Origin: Chloroflexi bacterium RBG_13_51_36
GTDB taxonomy: Bacteria > Chloroflexota > Dehalococcoidia > GIF9 > AB-539-J10
NCBI GenBank assembly: GCA_001796515.1
Contig: MGMS01000014.1
Coordinates: 19,302-83,301 of the forward strand
DNA: 64,000 nt
Direction: 5' to 3'
Shown here: positions 41,003 through 49,057 of the stretch, one piece after another
How positions within the stretch are numbered: the stretch's first letter is position 1
How the letters are laid out: the number at the start of each line of letters is the position of its first letter
The notes under the pieces: model-generated
Told to the model about the DNA's origin: nothing
Seen by the model: only the letters and a program-made list of their open reading frames with translations
The model's database searches: none
Made by a program: the position numbers and the translations under genes

Positions 41003-42319
41003 ATGAGTACATATCCTCTAGATTTAATACCAATTCTCAAAAGCAAATGGAAACAACGGGAAAATCGTCGCTATGGGAAAGTGTCTTCTCTACCTTCTAC
41101 ATCCGAACTCAAGATTCTGCTTGATGTTGCATTTCACGCAACTCTATTGACAGAGGAAGGCAGACGACCTGGATTTCGCCTTTTACATTACCCCCCCAAA
41201 GATTACGAAGAGGACCAGAAAGAACCTTTTCACACTACTAGATTGCTTCCGTTAGATATCCCTAGACCCTACACTGTTGCGGAGCTTAATCGCCTTGCCC
41301 CCGCAGCCGAACTAACCCGAATGCTGATTTGCGTTGATAACACTTCTAATGACCCGCGAAACCCCGATTTACGTATATGGGCTGTACTTGACGTAGGCGC
41401 AAATTGGTGGAAATTCGTTCGTAGCGAAACTGGTTCAGGATATCCACCACCAGCTCATCTTACCATCAGTAGTTCATGTCCTGGTGAGCTATCTTTCTCG
41501 GGTCAAGGCGAAGTTGTACTGACATTACGAAACGGCCAGATCTTATACCCTGTCAGCGACGTATTAGGAACCGGACCAATCGCTAAGTTTTTCAAACCGG
41601 CGAAAACTCGCCTCTACAGAGACACTCTGGTTTCCCTAGGCCGAACTAAATTTGATGATCAGGGCCATGATGAAGATTATCCCCTTAGATCCTACGATTT
41701 CTTTCTAGAGCGTATGCTTTTCTACATTCGTGAGAGACAGCACGGTGGCATGGTAATAGTTATTCCAGAATCGGTCCGCAAAACCGATACCAGAATAACA
41801 GACCGCTTAAGCATTAAATACTCTTGTTCCTATGACTATATTTGGGACCTACTGGTTCGTAGTTTAGCTAATCACCGGAAGTTTTACGACGCGTTTGATC
41901 CACTCTGGCAAGGGAAAAGGACTCTGACCGCAAAGAAATTCCAAGAGTACTTCCGCCTTTCAACTGAAAAGGAAGAATTAGATGAAGCTTTGGGAGACGC
42001 TGCTCAAACTGTCGCCGCTTTAACCTCCGTGGATGGCGCTGTTGTCATGACTGACCGATTCCACATCCTTGGGTTCGGCACAGAAGTTACTGCTATATCA
42101 CATCTTCAAGAGATTGTAGTATCCGCAGAACCAACGCATTTCCGCACTCCTATGGAATCTTATGGCACCAGACACAGAGCGGCCTTCCGCTTCTGTTCGA
42201 GCCTTGAAGACTCTGTGGCCTTTGTCGTGTCAAGAGATGGAGGAGTAAAAGGCGTTAAACGAGTCGGAAGTGACGTCATTCTTTGGCCAGATATCAATGC
42301 CGGAGCTATGGGATTGTAA
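41003..42319 (+). CDS. DisA-type diadenylate cyclase with a long N-terminal sensor region
   Basis: The C-terminal part of this 438-residue protein matches the DAC (diadenylate cyclase, DisA_N) domain that makes cyclic di-AMP. HGGMVIVIPES (247-257) opens the fold. The catalytic DGA is at 344-346 (VDGAVVMTD). The RHR motif is at 388-392 in YGTRHRAAFRFCSS, followed by EDSVAFVVSRDGG (402-414). About 46 residues separate DGA and RHR, more than the 32 or so in CdaA, so there is an insertion. Residues 1 to about 230 are a distinct region, probably a sensor like those of DACNV-type proteins. AGGG precedes the ATG. It is followed by a SEFIR gene, 29 nt downstream. Confidence 0.8.
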   Translation: MSTYPLDLIPILKSKWKQRENRRYGKVSSLPSTSELKILLDVAFHATLLTEEGRRPGFRLLHYPPKDYEEDQKEPFHTTRLLPLDIPRPYTVAELNRLAPAAELTRMLICVDNTSNDPRNPDLRIWAVLDVGANWWKFVRSETGSGYPPPAHLTISSSCPGELSFSGQGEVVLTLRNGQILYPVSDVLGTGPIAKFFKPAKTRLYRDTLVSLGRTKFDDQGHDEDYPLRSYDFFLERMLFYIRERQHGGMVIVIPESVRKTDTRITDRLSIKYSCSYDYIWDLLVRSLANHRKFYDAFDPLWQGKRTLTAKKFQEYFRLSTEKEELDEALGDAAQTVAALTSVDGAVVMTDRFHILGFGTEVTAISHLQEIVVSAEPTHFRTPMESYGTRHRAAFRFCSSLEDSVAFVVSRDGGVKGVKRVGSDVILWPDINAGAMGL

Positions 42320-42348
42320 AGTGAACCAGTTATGGAGTGACCTAGCAA

Positions 42349-43812
42349 ATGACAGGTAACAATCCGAAGCTGTTTATTTCATATAGTTGGACTAAACAGG
42401 ACCATGAAAAATGGGTAATCAACCTAGCTAATGAATTAGTAGAAAATGGTGTCGATGTCATGCTCGACAAATGGCACTTAAAAGAAGGACAAGATGCCCA
42501 CGCCTTCATGGAAAAAATGGTAGCCGACCCTGACATTAAAAAAGTTGTAATTATTTGTGACCAAGTTTATGCGCAAAAAGCGGACCGTCGAAGCGGAGGC
42601 GTAGGTACTGAGACTCAGATTATTACACCGGAAATTTACTCAAAATCTGAGCAAAGTAAGTTCGTCGCTGTAATTTCCGAAAAAGATGAAAATGGTAATC
42701 CTTACCTGCCAACATACTATAAACCGCGGATATACATCGACCTAAGCAATGATGACCTTTACCTCTCCAATTTCGAGCAACTGCTCCGATGGATTTATGA
42801 TAAACCCCTCCATATCAAACCTCCTCTTGGAAAACCCCCAACATTTCTTTTCGACGAGAATCCCATCTCACTTGAGACTACTACTCTTCATAGAAGAGCT
42901 CTGGACCTCATTCGCTCAAACAAGGAGCATGCCGGAGGAGCACTAGTTGAATACCTATCAACCTTTGCACAGAATCTGGAGAAATTCAGAATTTCTTATG
43001 ACGAAAAAGAGGTAAATACTTTTGACGATAAGGTTATTGACAATATAAATAAATTCCTACCTTACAGAAATGAACTGATTACCTTGTTTTTTGCCGTGGC
43101 ACAATACAGAAACACTCCTGAATCAACTCAACAAATTCATCGATTTTTCGAAAGCTTGATTCCTTATATGTCCACACCTGAGAACATTACCCACTTCCGC
43201 GATTGGGACTACGACAATTTCAGATTTATCATACATGAACTATTTCTTTATTCCATTGCAAGCTTTCTAAAATACGAACGATTTGATTCTGCATCCTATC
43301 TCTTAGGTACCAACTATTATTTTGAGAGGAACCTTGACTATGGCCGAGATGCGATGGTTCCTTTTACCGTATTTTCGGACTATATAAGCTGTTTCAAACA
43401 CAGGAATGCTAGATTAAACTTAAAGAGGATTTCTATTCACGCCGATTTACTCATAGAACGGTCTAAACTTTCCACTATCGGTATTACAGACCAACAATTG
43501 ATGCAAACTGACTTTGTATTATTCATAAGAGACGCCCTTGGTTCGATGAAAACAAGTTCACATCAAAGCTGGAATCCTGTTAGTCTGTTGTATGCGGAAC
43601 GTTCAAGAGGACCTTTTGAGATATTCGCAAGAGCACAATCTAGAAAATACTTTGACAGACTAAAATGCTTATTCGATATTAACCAGAAGGATGATTTTGT
43701 TCCAATGCTTGATGCTTTTCGAGAGGGTAAACTGGTAAAGCCCCGATGGGAATTCTCGAGTTTTGAGCCAGCACTTCTAATAGGGTTTGAAAAAATGGCG
43801 TCTTCACCGTGA
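42349..43812 (+). CDS. SEFIR (TIR-like) domain effector with a large C-terminal domain
   Basis: This 487-residue protein begins with a SEFIR domain: KLFISYSWTKQDHEKWV (7-23), then VENGVDVMLDKWHLKEGQD (31-49), the box that fixes the family, and a GTETQIITPEIY stretch near 86-97 with candidate catalytic acids. The SEFIR domain ends near 155. The rest, about 330 residues, is mostly helical, is unknown to me, and may sense a signal. There is no membrane segment. It follows the diadenylate cyclase gene by 29 nt. TIR-like effectors in defence usually degrade NAD+; whether this one does is inference. Confidence 0.78.
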   Translation: MTGNNPKLFISYSWTKQDHEKWVINLANELVENGVDVMLDKWHLKEGQDAHAFMEKMVADPDIKKVVIICDQVYAQKADRRSGGVGTETQIITPEIYSKSEQSKFVAVISEKDENGNPYLPTYYKPRIYIDLSNDDLYLSNFEQLLRWIYDKPLHIKPPLGKPPTFLFDENPISLETTTLHRRALDLIRSNKEHAGGALVEYLSTFAQNLEKFRISYDEKEVNTFDDKVIDNINKFLPYRNELITLFFAVAQYRNTPESTQQIHRFFESLIPYMSTPENITHFRDWDYDNFRFIIHELFLYSIASFLKYERFDSASYLLGTNYYFERNLDYGRDAMVPFTVFSDYISCFKHRNARLNLKRISIHADLLIERSKLSTIGITDQQLMQTDFVLFIRDALGSMKTSSHQSWNPVSLLYAERSRGPFEIFARAQSRKYFDRLKCLFDINQKDDFVPMLDAFREGKLVKPRWEFSSFEPALLIGFEKMASSP

Positions 43813-43984
43813 TTATGGAATCTCTTTTGCCGTAGTTCTCTTATTGCTCATAGTGCAACTCTCTCTTGGAGTCATGCTACCAAGGGCACTCATTTCAGTC
43901 AACTACCCGAATCAAACAATTTGGGAGATTGTGCAGCTTTCCAGTCGCCTTTAAGCGCTAAGGGTAAATTCAATTCGCAATTCC

Positions 43985-44041
43985 AAGAACACCATAGCAA
44001 TTAGGCCTACTACAAATCAGGTATTATGTGTCCCCAGAATA
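43985..44041 (+). repeat. 54-bp palindromic repeat, copy 4
   Basis: AGAACACCATAGC opens this copy and GTATTATGTGTCCCCAGAATA closes it, in line with copy 3 apart from a 2-bp insertion. It lies downstream of the SEFIR gene, so copies 3 and 4 flank the cassette in direct orientation. Confidence 0.8.
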
Positions 44042-44095
44042 ATCAAGCGGAAATAAATTGGAGAAGGTGGCATAATTACGATAAGTTAAGTCAAG

Positions 44096-44542
44096 ATGAA
44101 AGCATTAGTGCAGCGGGTTTCCCGAGCCTCGGTGAGGGTGAATGACAGAATAGTGGGCAAGATTGGCCCCGGGCTAGTGGTTTTTCTGGGCGTTGCTCAA
44201 GGTGATTCGAAGGAAGATGCTACCTACCTGGCAAACAAAGTCGTTAACCTGCGCATTTTTGCCGACGAGGCAAGCAAGTTTGCCCTCTCGGCGCTGGATA
44301 CAAGAGGAGAAGTATTAGTAGTAAGCCAATTCACCCTTCTGGCTGATACGCGCAAAGGGAGACGGCCCGACTTCACCGCCGCCGCCCCACCCGACCTGGC
44401 CAAGGAATTATATGAGTTTTTCGTGGAGCAGGTTCGCGCCACAGGGCTCAAGGTGGAAACGGGACTTTTCCAGGAGCACATGCTGGTGGAAATCTATAAT
44501 GACGGGCCGGTCACTATACTGCTGGAGAGCAGGGGCAGATAA
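44096..44542 (+). CDS. dtd: D-aminoacyl-tRNA deacylase
   Basis: This 148-residue protein removes D-amino acids from mischarged tRNA. It starts [20 protein letters not shown] and shows [17 protein letters not shown] (with the catalytic S-x-F-T-L motif) and the terminal [11 protein letters not shown], which holds the conserved N-x-G-P. The length is normal. It precedes the Fur-family regulator but is separated by a promoter and repeats. Confidence 0.95.
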   Translation: MKALVQRVSRASVRVNDRIVGKIGPGLVVFLGVAQGDSKEDATYLANKVVNLRIFADEASKFALSALDTRGEVLVVSQFTLLADTRKGRRPDFTAAAPPDLAKELYEFFVEQVRATGLKVETGLFQEHMLVEIYNDGPVTILLESRGR

Positions 44543-44600
44543 AAAATCAAAATGCAAAAAGCAAAATGACAGAGCAAGAATCAAAATTCTAAGTGCGAGC
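44541..44600 (+). repeat. AT-rich dispersed repeat, copy 1
   Basis: The core AAAATGACAGAGCAAGAATC recurs at 47450 as AAAATGACAGAGCAAAACTC, with similar flanks of ATCAAAATGCAAAAAG type. It lies just after the dtd stop codon. Confidence 0.6.
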
Positions 44601-44656
44601 CACCATGCCTGCGGCCATGACACACCTTCTATTGTTTTGAATCAATATCATAACAC

Positions 44657-44715
44657 TGCAATGCGTTTGATTGCACCTGCAACTTGTTGCAATAATCTTC
44701 GTTTTCAGTTATAAT
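44657..44715 (+). promoter_or_regulatory. Fur-family gene promoter with two operator-like repeats
   Basis: TGCAACTTGTTGCA (44678-44691) is a perfect inverted repeat whose right arm overlaps a -35 box, TTGCAA (44687-44692), placed 17 bp from TATAAT (44710-44715). A second palindrome, TGCAAT-N7-ATTGCA (44657-44675), lies just upstream. The arrangement is that of an autorepressed Fur-type gene. Confidence 0.7.
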
Positions 44716-44734
44716 CTCCAGAGGTAGGTCTTCG

Positions 44735-44820
44735 CAGGCTTTCCCCTCTTAAGGTAAGAGGGGAAAGGGGAGTTATGAAGATAACCCCCTTTTGTCCCCC
44801 TTATTTTAAGGGGGAGATTG
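44735..44820 (+). repeat. Two hairpins in the Fur-family leader
   Basis: TCCCCTCTTAAGG and TAAGAGGGGA form one hairpin; CCCCCTTATTTTAAGGGGG forms a second, 30 nt on. Both lie between the promoter and start codon, so the leader RNA should fold strongly. Similar C/G-run hairpins are common as dispersed repeats. Confidence 0.5.
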
Positions 44821-44830
44821 TGAATTTGAA

Positions 44831-45256
44831 ATGAGCTGCCACCAGGTTCTCCGCGAAAACGGGCACCGCTTAACTCCCCAGCGCATGCTGGTCATCGAGG
44901 CACTTCATAATGCCGACAGGCACATCAGCGCGGAAGAGCTTTACAAGCAGTTACACAGTCGTTATCGCTATGCCAATATATCCACTGTCTATCGTACCCT
45001 GGAACTGCTGAAGCAATTGAACCTGGTCACAGAAGCCGACTTCGGCGAAGGGCGCGTCCGTTACCATGTTGCTGAGAAGGGGCATCACCATCACCTCGTT
45101 TGCCGTAGCTGCGGGAAGGTAATAGACCTGGAGGACGTTGCGCTGCGTCCATTAAAAGATACCCTGCTCCAGAAATACGGCTTTGACGCCGACTTAAGGC
45201 ACCTGGCTATTTCGGGCAAGTGCAGTGAGTGCCGCAAGAAAAAGAGAGGAGCCTGA
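44831..45256 (+). CDS. Fur family metal-responsive regulator (Zur/Nur-like)
   Basis: This 141-residue protein has the Fur-family winged helix (HRLTPQRMLVIEALHNADRH, ISTVYRTLELLKQL) and metal site EKGHHHHLVCRSCGK, plus the C-terminal CSEC pair for structural zinc. Fur, Zur, Nur and PerR cannot be told apart by sequence here, but the neighbouring CooT and ZnuABC-like transporter argue for zinc or nickel. Two TGCAA-N4-TTGCA-type sites, in its own promoter and before the transporter, are the predicted targets. Confidence 0.88.
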   Translation: MSCHQVLRENGHRLTPQRMLVIEALHNADRHISAEELYKQLHSRYRYANISTVYRTLELLKQLNLVTEADFGEGRVRYHVAEKGHHHHLVCRSCGKVIDLEDVALRPLKDTLLQKYGFDADLRHLAISGKCSECRKKKRGA

Positions 45257-45262
45257 CCGACT

Positions 45263-45517
45263 ATGGTGAACAAGAATACCGCTATGGACGATACTCAGGA
45301 AAAGCTAAAAGTCCTGCTCGACTACTGGATTGAACATAACAGCGAGCATGAGCAAGAGTTCCGCGATTGGGCCGACAAAGTTGCCCCGTCGTACACTGAG
45401 GTAGCAAACCAGTTACAAAAAGCAGCCGTCAAGATGGCTTCAGTCAGCGACGAACTGATGAAAGCAAAACAGGCTCTGCCCAGGAGCAAGGGGAGGCGCC
45501 AGGATGTGCATGGCTAA
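45263..45517 (+). CDS. Hypothetical protein preceding CooT
   Basis: I do not recognise this 84-residue protein. It is predicted to be mostly helical and charged (LLDYWIEHNSEHEQEFRDWA, then VANQLQKAAVKMASVSDELM), with a basic C-terminus. GGAG lies about 11 nt before the ATG. It starts 6 nt after the Fur-family stop and overlaps cooT by 14 bp, so it is part of the metal operon. It has His and Glu residues that could bind a metal, but no clear motif. Confidence 0.6.
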   Translation: MVNKNTAMDDTQEKLKVLLDYWIEHNSEHEQEFRDWADKVAPSYTEVANQLQKAAVKMASVSDELMKAKQALPRSKGRRQDVHG

Positions 45518-45689
45518 ACTCTATGAGGCTAAGGAAGACGAAAAGCCAGTTGTGGAGAACATCGCACGCCTGACAATTGCCGACGGACAAGTGGAAGTGG
45601 AGACACTGTTCGGAGAAAAGAAGGTATTCCGAGGCAAGGTGCGACAGATAGACTTCCTGAAGTCTCGAATACAACTGGAAAAGGGCTAA
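45504..45689 (+). CDS. cooT: CooT family nickel-binding protein
   Basis: This 61-residue protein matches CooT: the start MCMAKLYEAK holds the Cys2 that binds nickel at the dimer interface, followed by the small SH3-like beta barrel (RLTIADGQVEVETLFGEKK, FRGKVRQIDFLKSRIQL). In CO dehydrogenase systems CooT helps supply nickel. GGGGAGG lies before the ATG. It overlaps the preceding gene and precedes a metal ABC transporter. No CO dehydrogenase gene is visible in the window. Confidence 0.78.
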   Translation: MCMAKLYEAKEDEKPVVENIARLTIADGQVEVETLFGEKKVFRGKVRQIDFLKSRIQLEKG

Positions 45690-45705
45690 TTTTTTTGCCC
45701 GATAA

Positions 45706-45721
45706 CTGCAATTAGTTGCAG
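45706..45721 (+). promoter_or_regulatory. Fur-type operator before the metal transporter
   Basis: CTGCAATTAGTTGCAG is a perfect inverted repeat with arms CTGCAA/TTGCAG and N4, the same design as the site in the Fur-family gene promoter. It lies 24 nt before the GTG start of the binding protein. Confidence 0.65.
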
Positions 45722-45745
45722 GCAGATGGTCTGAAAGGAAGAATC

Positions 45746-46612
45746 GTGAGAAAGAATATTCTGATAGGCGTGCTGATGGCAGCGGTTGTGGCGGCTCTGG
45801 TGACGCTCCTGGTCCTTACCCAACATGCCCCGCCTTCAACCGATATCATGGCCGGCAGCTCGCTTATCGCCAACATTATTGAGGATGTAGCCGACGGCAA
45901 ACTGGAGACTGAGACCCTTATACCGCCGGGCACGTGCCCGGGACACTATGATGTAAAGCCGAGCGAGATCGTGGCGTTGAATAACAGCAAGGCCCTTTTT
46001 ATTCACAATTTTCAACAAACCTACGAAAACGTCACCGGAGCAATTCAAGCTGTGGAAAACTCCGACCTTATCATCGTGGTCCTGAATGTCACAGGCAACT
46101 GGATGGTGCCCTCGGTCCAGGCTGAGGCAGTAGACAGGATTGCCCAGGCCCTGGAGCAGATGAACCCGGAGAACGCCGCGTACTATCAGCAGAGGGCCGC
46201 AGATAGAGTACAGACTATCTTAGATTATGGAGACGATGTCAAGAATAGACTGCAGCAAGGTGGAGTAGACGGGGTGAAGGTAATCTGTGCCGAGATGCAG
46301 GCGGGATTTGTGCAGTGGGCCGGGTTCGATGTAGTGGCTACCTTCGGCCGGCCAGAAGATTTAACCCCGGCCCAGGTGGCAGACCTGATAGATGAAGCTC
46401 AAGAAGCGGGAGCAGCTTTGATCATCGACAATCTCCAGAGCGGTTCAGAAACACTGGGCCCAGCTATCGAACAGGATGTCGAAGCCATCCCGGTGACCAT
46501 ATCCAACTTCCCGGGTGGTCTGGAAGACACCGGGACCTGGGAGAAGGCGATAGATAGGAACGTTGATCTACTGCTGGCAGCTTTGAATGAATGGGAGGAA
46601 CAATATGGATAA
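45746..46612 (+). CDS. Metal ABC transporter substrate-binding protein (ZnuA-like)
   Basis: This 288-residue lipo- or membrane-anchored binding protein has an N-terminal hydrophobic segment (ILIGVLMAAVVAALVTLLVL) and the family segment LIPPGTCPGHYDVKPSEIVAL, where the His and a nearby Cys are candidate metal ligands. It lacks the His-rich loop of typical ZnuA. The GTG at 45746 is preferred, with AAAGGAAG 4 nt upstream; the TTG at 45716 would start inside the operator. The metal may be zinc, manganese or nickel. Confidence 0.85.
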   Translation: MRKNILIGVLMAAVVAALVTLLVLTQHAPPSTDIMAGSSLIANIIEDVADGKLETETLIPPGTCPGHYDVKPSEIVALNNSKALFIHNFQQTYENVTGAIQAVENSDLIIVVLNVTGNWMVPSVQAEAVDRIAQALEQMNPENAAYYQQRAADRVQTILDYGDDVKNRLQQGGVDGVKVICAEMQAGFVQWAGFDVVATFGRPEDLTPAQVADLIDEAQEAGAALIIDNLQSGSETLGPAIEQDVEAIPVTISNFPGGLEDTGTWEKAIDRNVDLLLAALNEWEEQYG

Positions 46613-47375
46613 TACAGTCATCAGGATTGAAGACGCCGTCGTTTCTTACCGGGAAGATGTGGCTTTGCAGGGCGTGTCCCTGGAGGTAGAGAAGGGGGAG
46701 TTCATCGGCATCATCGGACCCAACGGCGCCGGCAAGACTACCCTGCTCACAGTGATCAACGGCCTGGGCAAACTGGTGCATGGGCAGGCCTGGGTATTGG
46801 GGTCCCGGCTTAACGGCGGCAGTAGTATTCCTTTAAGAAAGCGCATAGGCTACGTGGCCCAGGTAGAGCGTATCGACCCCAGATTGCCCATCAATGTCAG
46901 TGAAACGGTAACGGTAGGGTGCTACGGCCGCCTCGGATTATTCCATCGGCCGACGCGGGCTCAACGGGAAACAGTAGATAAGGTATTGGAAATGGTCGGC
47001 ATAGCCCATTTGCGCGAGCGCCCGATAGGACATCTCTCCGGGGGCGAATACCAGAGGGCAGCCATTGCCCGGGCTTTGGTCCAGCAACCCGAGATATTTC
47101 TTCTCGATGAGCCGACAGCTTCCATAGACCAGAAAGCTCAACGCGAAATCTTGAACCTGATACAGCTTATTCACAAGCAATCCCATATGACCACTTTATT
47201 TGTCACCCATGACCTCAGAACGCTGCCCTCTATTTGCCAGCGGCTGATTTTGATGAGAGACGGCAAGATATGGCGGCAGGGTAGCCCGGAGTCAATGCTC
47301 AGGGAAGAGGTGCTGAGTCAGCTTTACGGAGCTCCGATCTCGGTGCCAAGTGAGATCGCCTCGCTTTACTCGTAG
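46605..47375 (+). CDS. Metal ABC transporter ATPase (ZnuC-like)
   Basis: This 256-residue ATPase has Walker A GPNGAGKTTLL, the signature LSGGEYQRAAIARAL and Walker B IFLLDEPTAS. The start at 46605 is chosen because GGGAGG lies 6 nt upstream; the in-frame ATG at 46587 precedes that site. It overlaps the binding protein gene by 8 bp, so the two are translated together. Confidence 0.93.
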   Translation: MDNTVIRIEDAVVSYREDVALQGVSLEVEKGEFIGIIGPNGAGKTTLLTVINGLGKLVHGQAWVLGSRLNGGSSIPLRKRIGYVAQVERIDPRLPINVSETVTVGCYGRLGLFHRPTRAQRETVDKVLEMVGIAHLRERPIGHLSGGEYQRAAIARALVQQPEIFLLDEPTASIDQKAQREILNLIQLIHKQSHMTTLFVTHDLRTLPSICQRLILMRDGKIWRQGSPESMLREEVLSQLYGAPISVPSEIASLYS

Positions 47376-47417
47376 CTACATGTGCCGGCGCAAACACCTG
47401 CGCAGAAGAAAGGATAC

Positions 47418-47560
47418 AGGCAAACTCAAATATCAAAATGTAAAAGGAAAAATGACAGAGCAAAACTCAAAATGGTTAGCCGAGAGCGCCGAAGATTTCA
47501 GTTCTGAACTTTGATCTGTGAGTTTGATTCTTTATCTTTGAGTTTTGATATTGCTTAGGA
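47418..47560 (+). repeat. AT-rich dispersed repeat, copy 2, with inverted ends
   Basis: The core AAAATGACAGAGCAAAACTC is shared with the repeat at 44541. The ends CAAACTCAAATATCAAAA and TTTGAGTTTTGATATTG are partly inverted copies of each other, so the whole could form a long hairpin. It separates the ATPase gene from the permease gene. Confidence 0.6.
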
Positions 47561-47594
47561 CCCTATATGGGTAAAACAAGAAAGGGATAGGGGT

Positions 47595-48428
47595 TTGTCT
47601 ATTTTACAGTACCATTTCATGCAAAATGCCATCCTGGCCGGCCTACTCGGCGGCATAGCCTGTTCCGTAGTGGGCGTCTTCGTAGTTACCATGCACCTCT
47701 CTTTCATCGGGGTATGCATTGCCCACGCCGCTTTTGCCGGAGCGCTACTCGGCCTCTGGCTGGGATTCAATCCCCTGATTGGCGCTTTGCTCTTCAGCCT
47801 GGCGGCGGCAGCCATCATCGGGCCCGTGGCTGACCGGGGGGAATTGAATCCCGATACTTCCATAGGTATTATCTTTTCCCTGATGCTGGGACTGGCCTTC
47901 CTGTTCATGGGGCTGATGCACGGGGCCAGGACTGAAGCCTTGAACCTGTTCTGGGGGAGCATATTGACCGTTACGCGACAGGACATCGTCTTCTTGGCCG
48001 CTACCACCGGCTTGATAGTCGGGCTGGTGGTTGCTTTCTACAAAGAAATTCAGGCAGTGATTTGCCACCGCCAGGTAGCTTTAGCTGTGGGCATTCCGGC
48101 AACTGTTATATTCTACGGTCTGCTATTCTCTACCGGCGTGACTATCACCGCCTCGCTGCAAAGTATCGGCGGCCTGCTTATCTACTGCCTTATACTCAAT
48201 CCCGCGGCCGCTGCCTATCAACTTACTTATAGCTTAAAAAAGATGCTGTTCATCGCTGTCGCCTTCGGCATTGTCTCTTGCTGGGCCGGACTGGCAGTCT
48301 CATATTGGCTGGACATTCCTTCAGGCGCTGCCATAGTGATAACGTCTGCCATTATTTTCGGCCTGGCAACGGCATTCTCGCCTAAGAGAAAGGTCAAGGG
48401 ATGGCAGCGGGTCCCGTTAGCGGGGTAG
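47595..48428 (+). CDS. Metal ABC transporter permease (ABC-3 family)
   Basis: This 277-residue permease has at least eight hydrophobic segments and the family stretches FMQNAILAGLLGGIACSVVG near the N-terminus and ASLQSIGGLLIYCLILNPAAA in the middle. It starts with TTG at 47595 after GGGATAGGGG. It is the membrane partner of the adjacent ATPase and binding protein. The 219-nt gap that separates it from the ATPase gene holds the dispersed repeat. Confidence 0.88.
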   Translation: MSILQYHFMQNAILAGLLGGIACSVVGVFVVTMHLSFIGVCIAHAAFAGALLGLWLGFNPLIGALLFSLAAAAIIGPVADRGELNPDTSIGIIFSLMLGLAFLFMGLMHGARTEALNLFWGSILTVTRQDIVFLAATTGLIVGLVVAFYKEIQAVICHRQVALAVGIPATVIFYGLLFSTGVTITASLQSIGGLLIYCLILNPAAAAYQLTYSLKKMLFIAVAFGIVSCWAGLAVSYWLDIPSGAAIVITSAIIFGLATAFSPKRKVKGWQRVPLAG

Positions 48429-48430
48429 CC

Positions 48431-49033
48431 ATGCAACTGCAAGAATACTTCGACCAGCTGGCCCCGACCTGGGACAAAGAGCTTACCCCGGAGAGGTTAG
48501 AGTGTCTGGGCAATATCGTCAAGGAACTGGGCATCAAACCCGGATATCATGTGCTTGATATCGGCAGCGGTACGGGCGCCCTTCTGCCCTTTCTGATGAC
48601 AGAGCTCGGCAAAGAGGGAAGAATTGTCGCCCTGGACATTTCCGCCGAGATGCTGGTTCAAGCACAAGCCAAAAAATTCCCGCCTGTGGTCGGCTTTGCT
48701 CAGGCCGATGCTCTCGCCATTCCCCTGGCTGATGGCTCCATGGACCTGGCTATATGCAGCAGCGCTTTTCCTCATTTTAGCGACAAGGTCAAGGCGTTAA
48801 AGGAAATAGCCAGGGTGCTCAAGGCGAATGGCCGCCTGGTCATCTGCCACACCATGAGCCGGGAGACGCTCAACCGGCTCCACCAATCCATCGGTGGCAT
48901 AGTCGCCGGTGACCTTCTACCGGATGAATTCCAGCTAAGAGGGCTGCTAAAGCAGGCGGGATTGAAGATAATCCGCTTCGAGGACAGACCTGAACGCTAT
49001 ATGGTCATTGCTGAGAAGAGCGCACGCCAATGA
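48431..49033 (+). CDS. SAM-dependent methyltransferase
   Basis: This 200-residue class I methyltransferase starts MQLQEYFDQLAPTWD at 48431, 2 nt after the permease stop. Its SAM motif is VLDIGSGTGALLPF, then VALDISAEMLVQAQ, and FAQADALAIPLADGSMD. The acceptor is not known. It is the last gene of the metal operon and may be co-transcribed. Confidence 0.88.
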   Translation: MQLQEYFDQLAPTWDKELTPERLECLGNIVKELGIKPGYHVLDIGSGTGALLPFLMTELGKEGRIVALDISAEMLVQAQAKKFPPVVGFAQADALAIPLADGSMDLAICSSAFPHFSDKVKALKEIARVLKANGRLVICHTMSRETLNRLHQSIGGIVAGDLLPDEFQLRGLLKQAGLKIIRFEDRPERYMVIAEKSARQ

Positions 49034-49057
49034 TGATGGCTGTCCATAACGCCTGAA

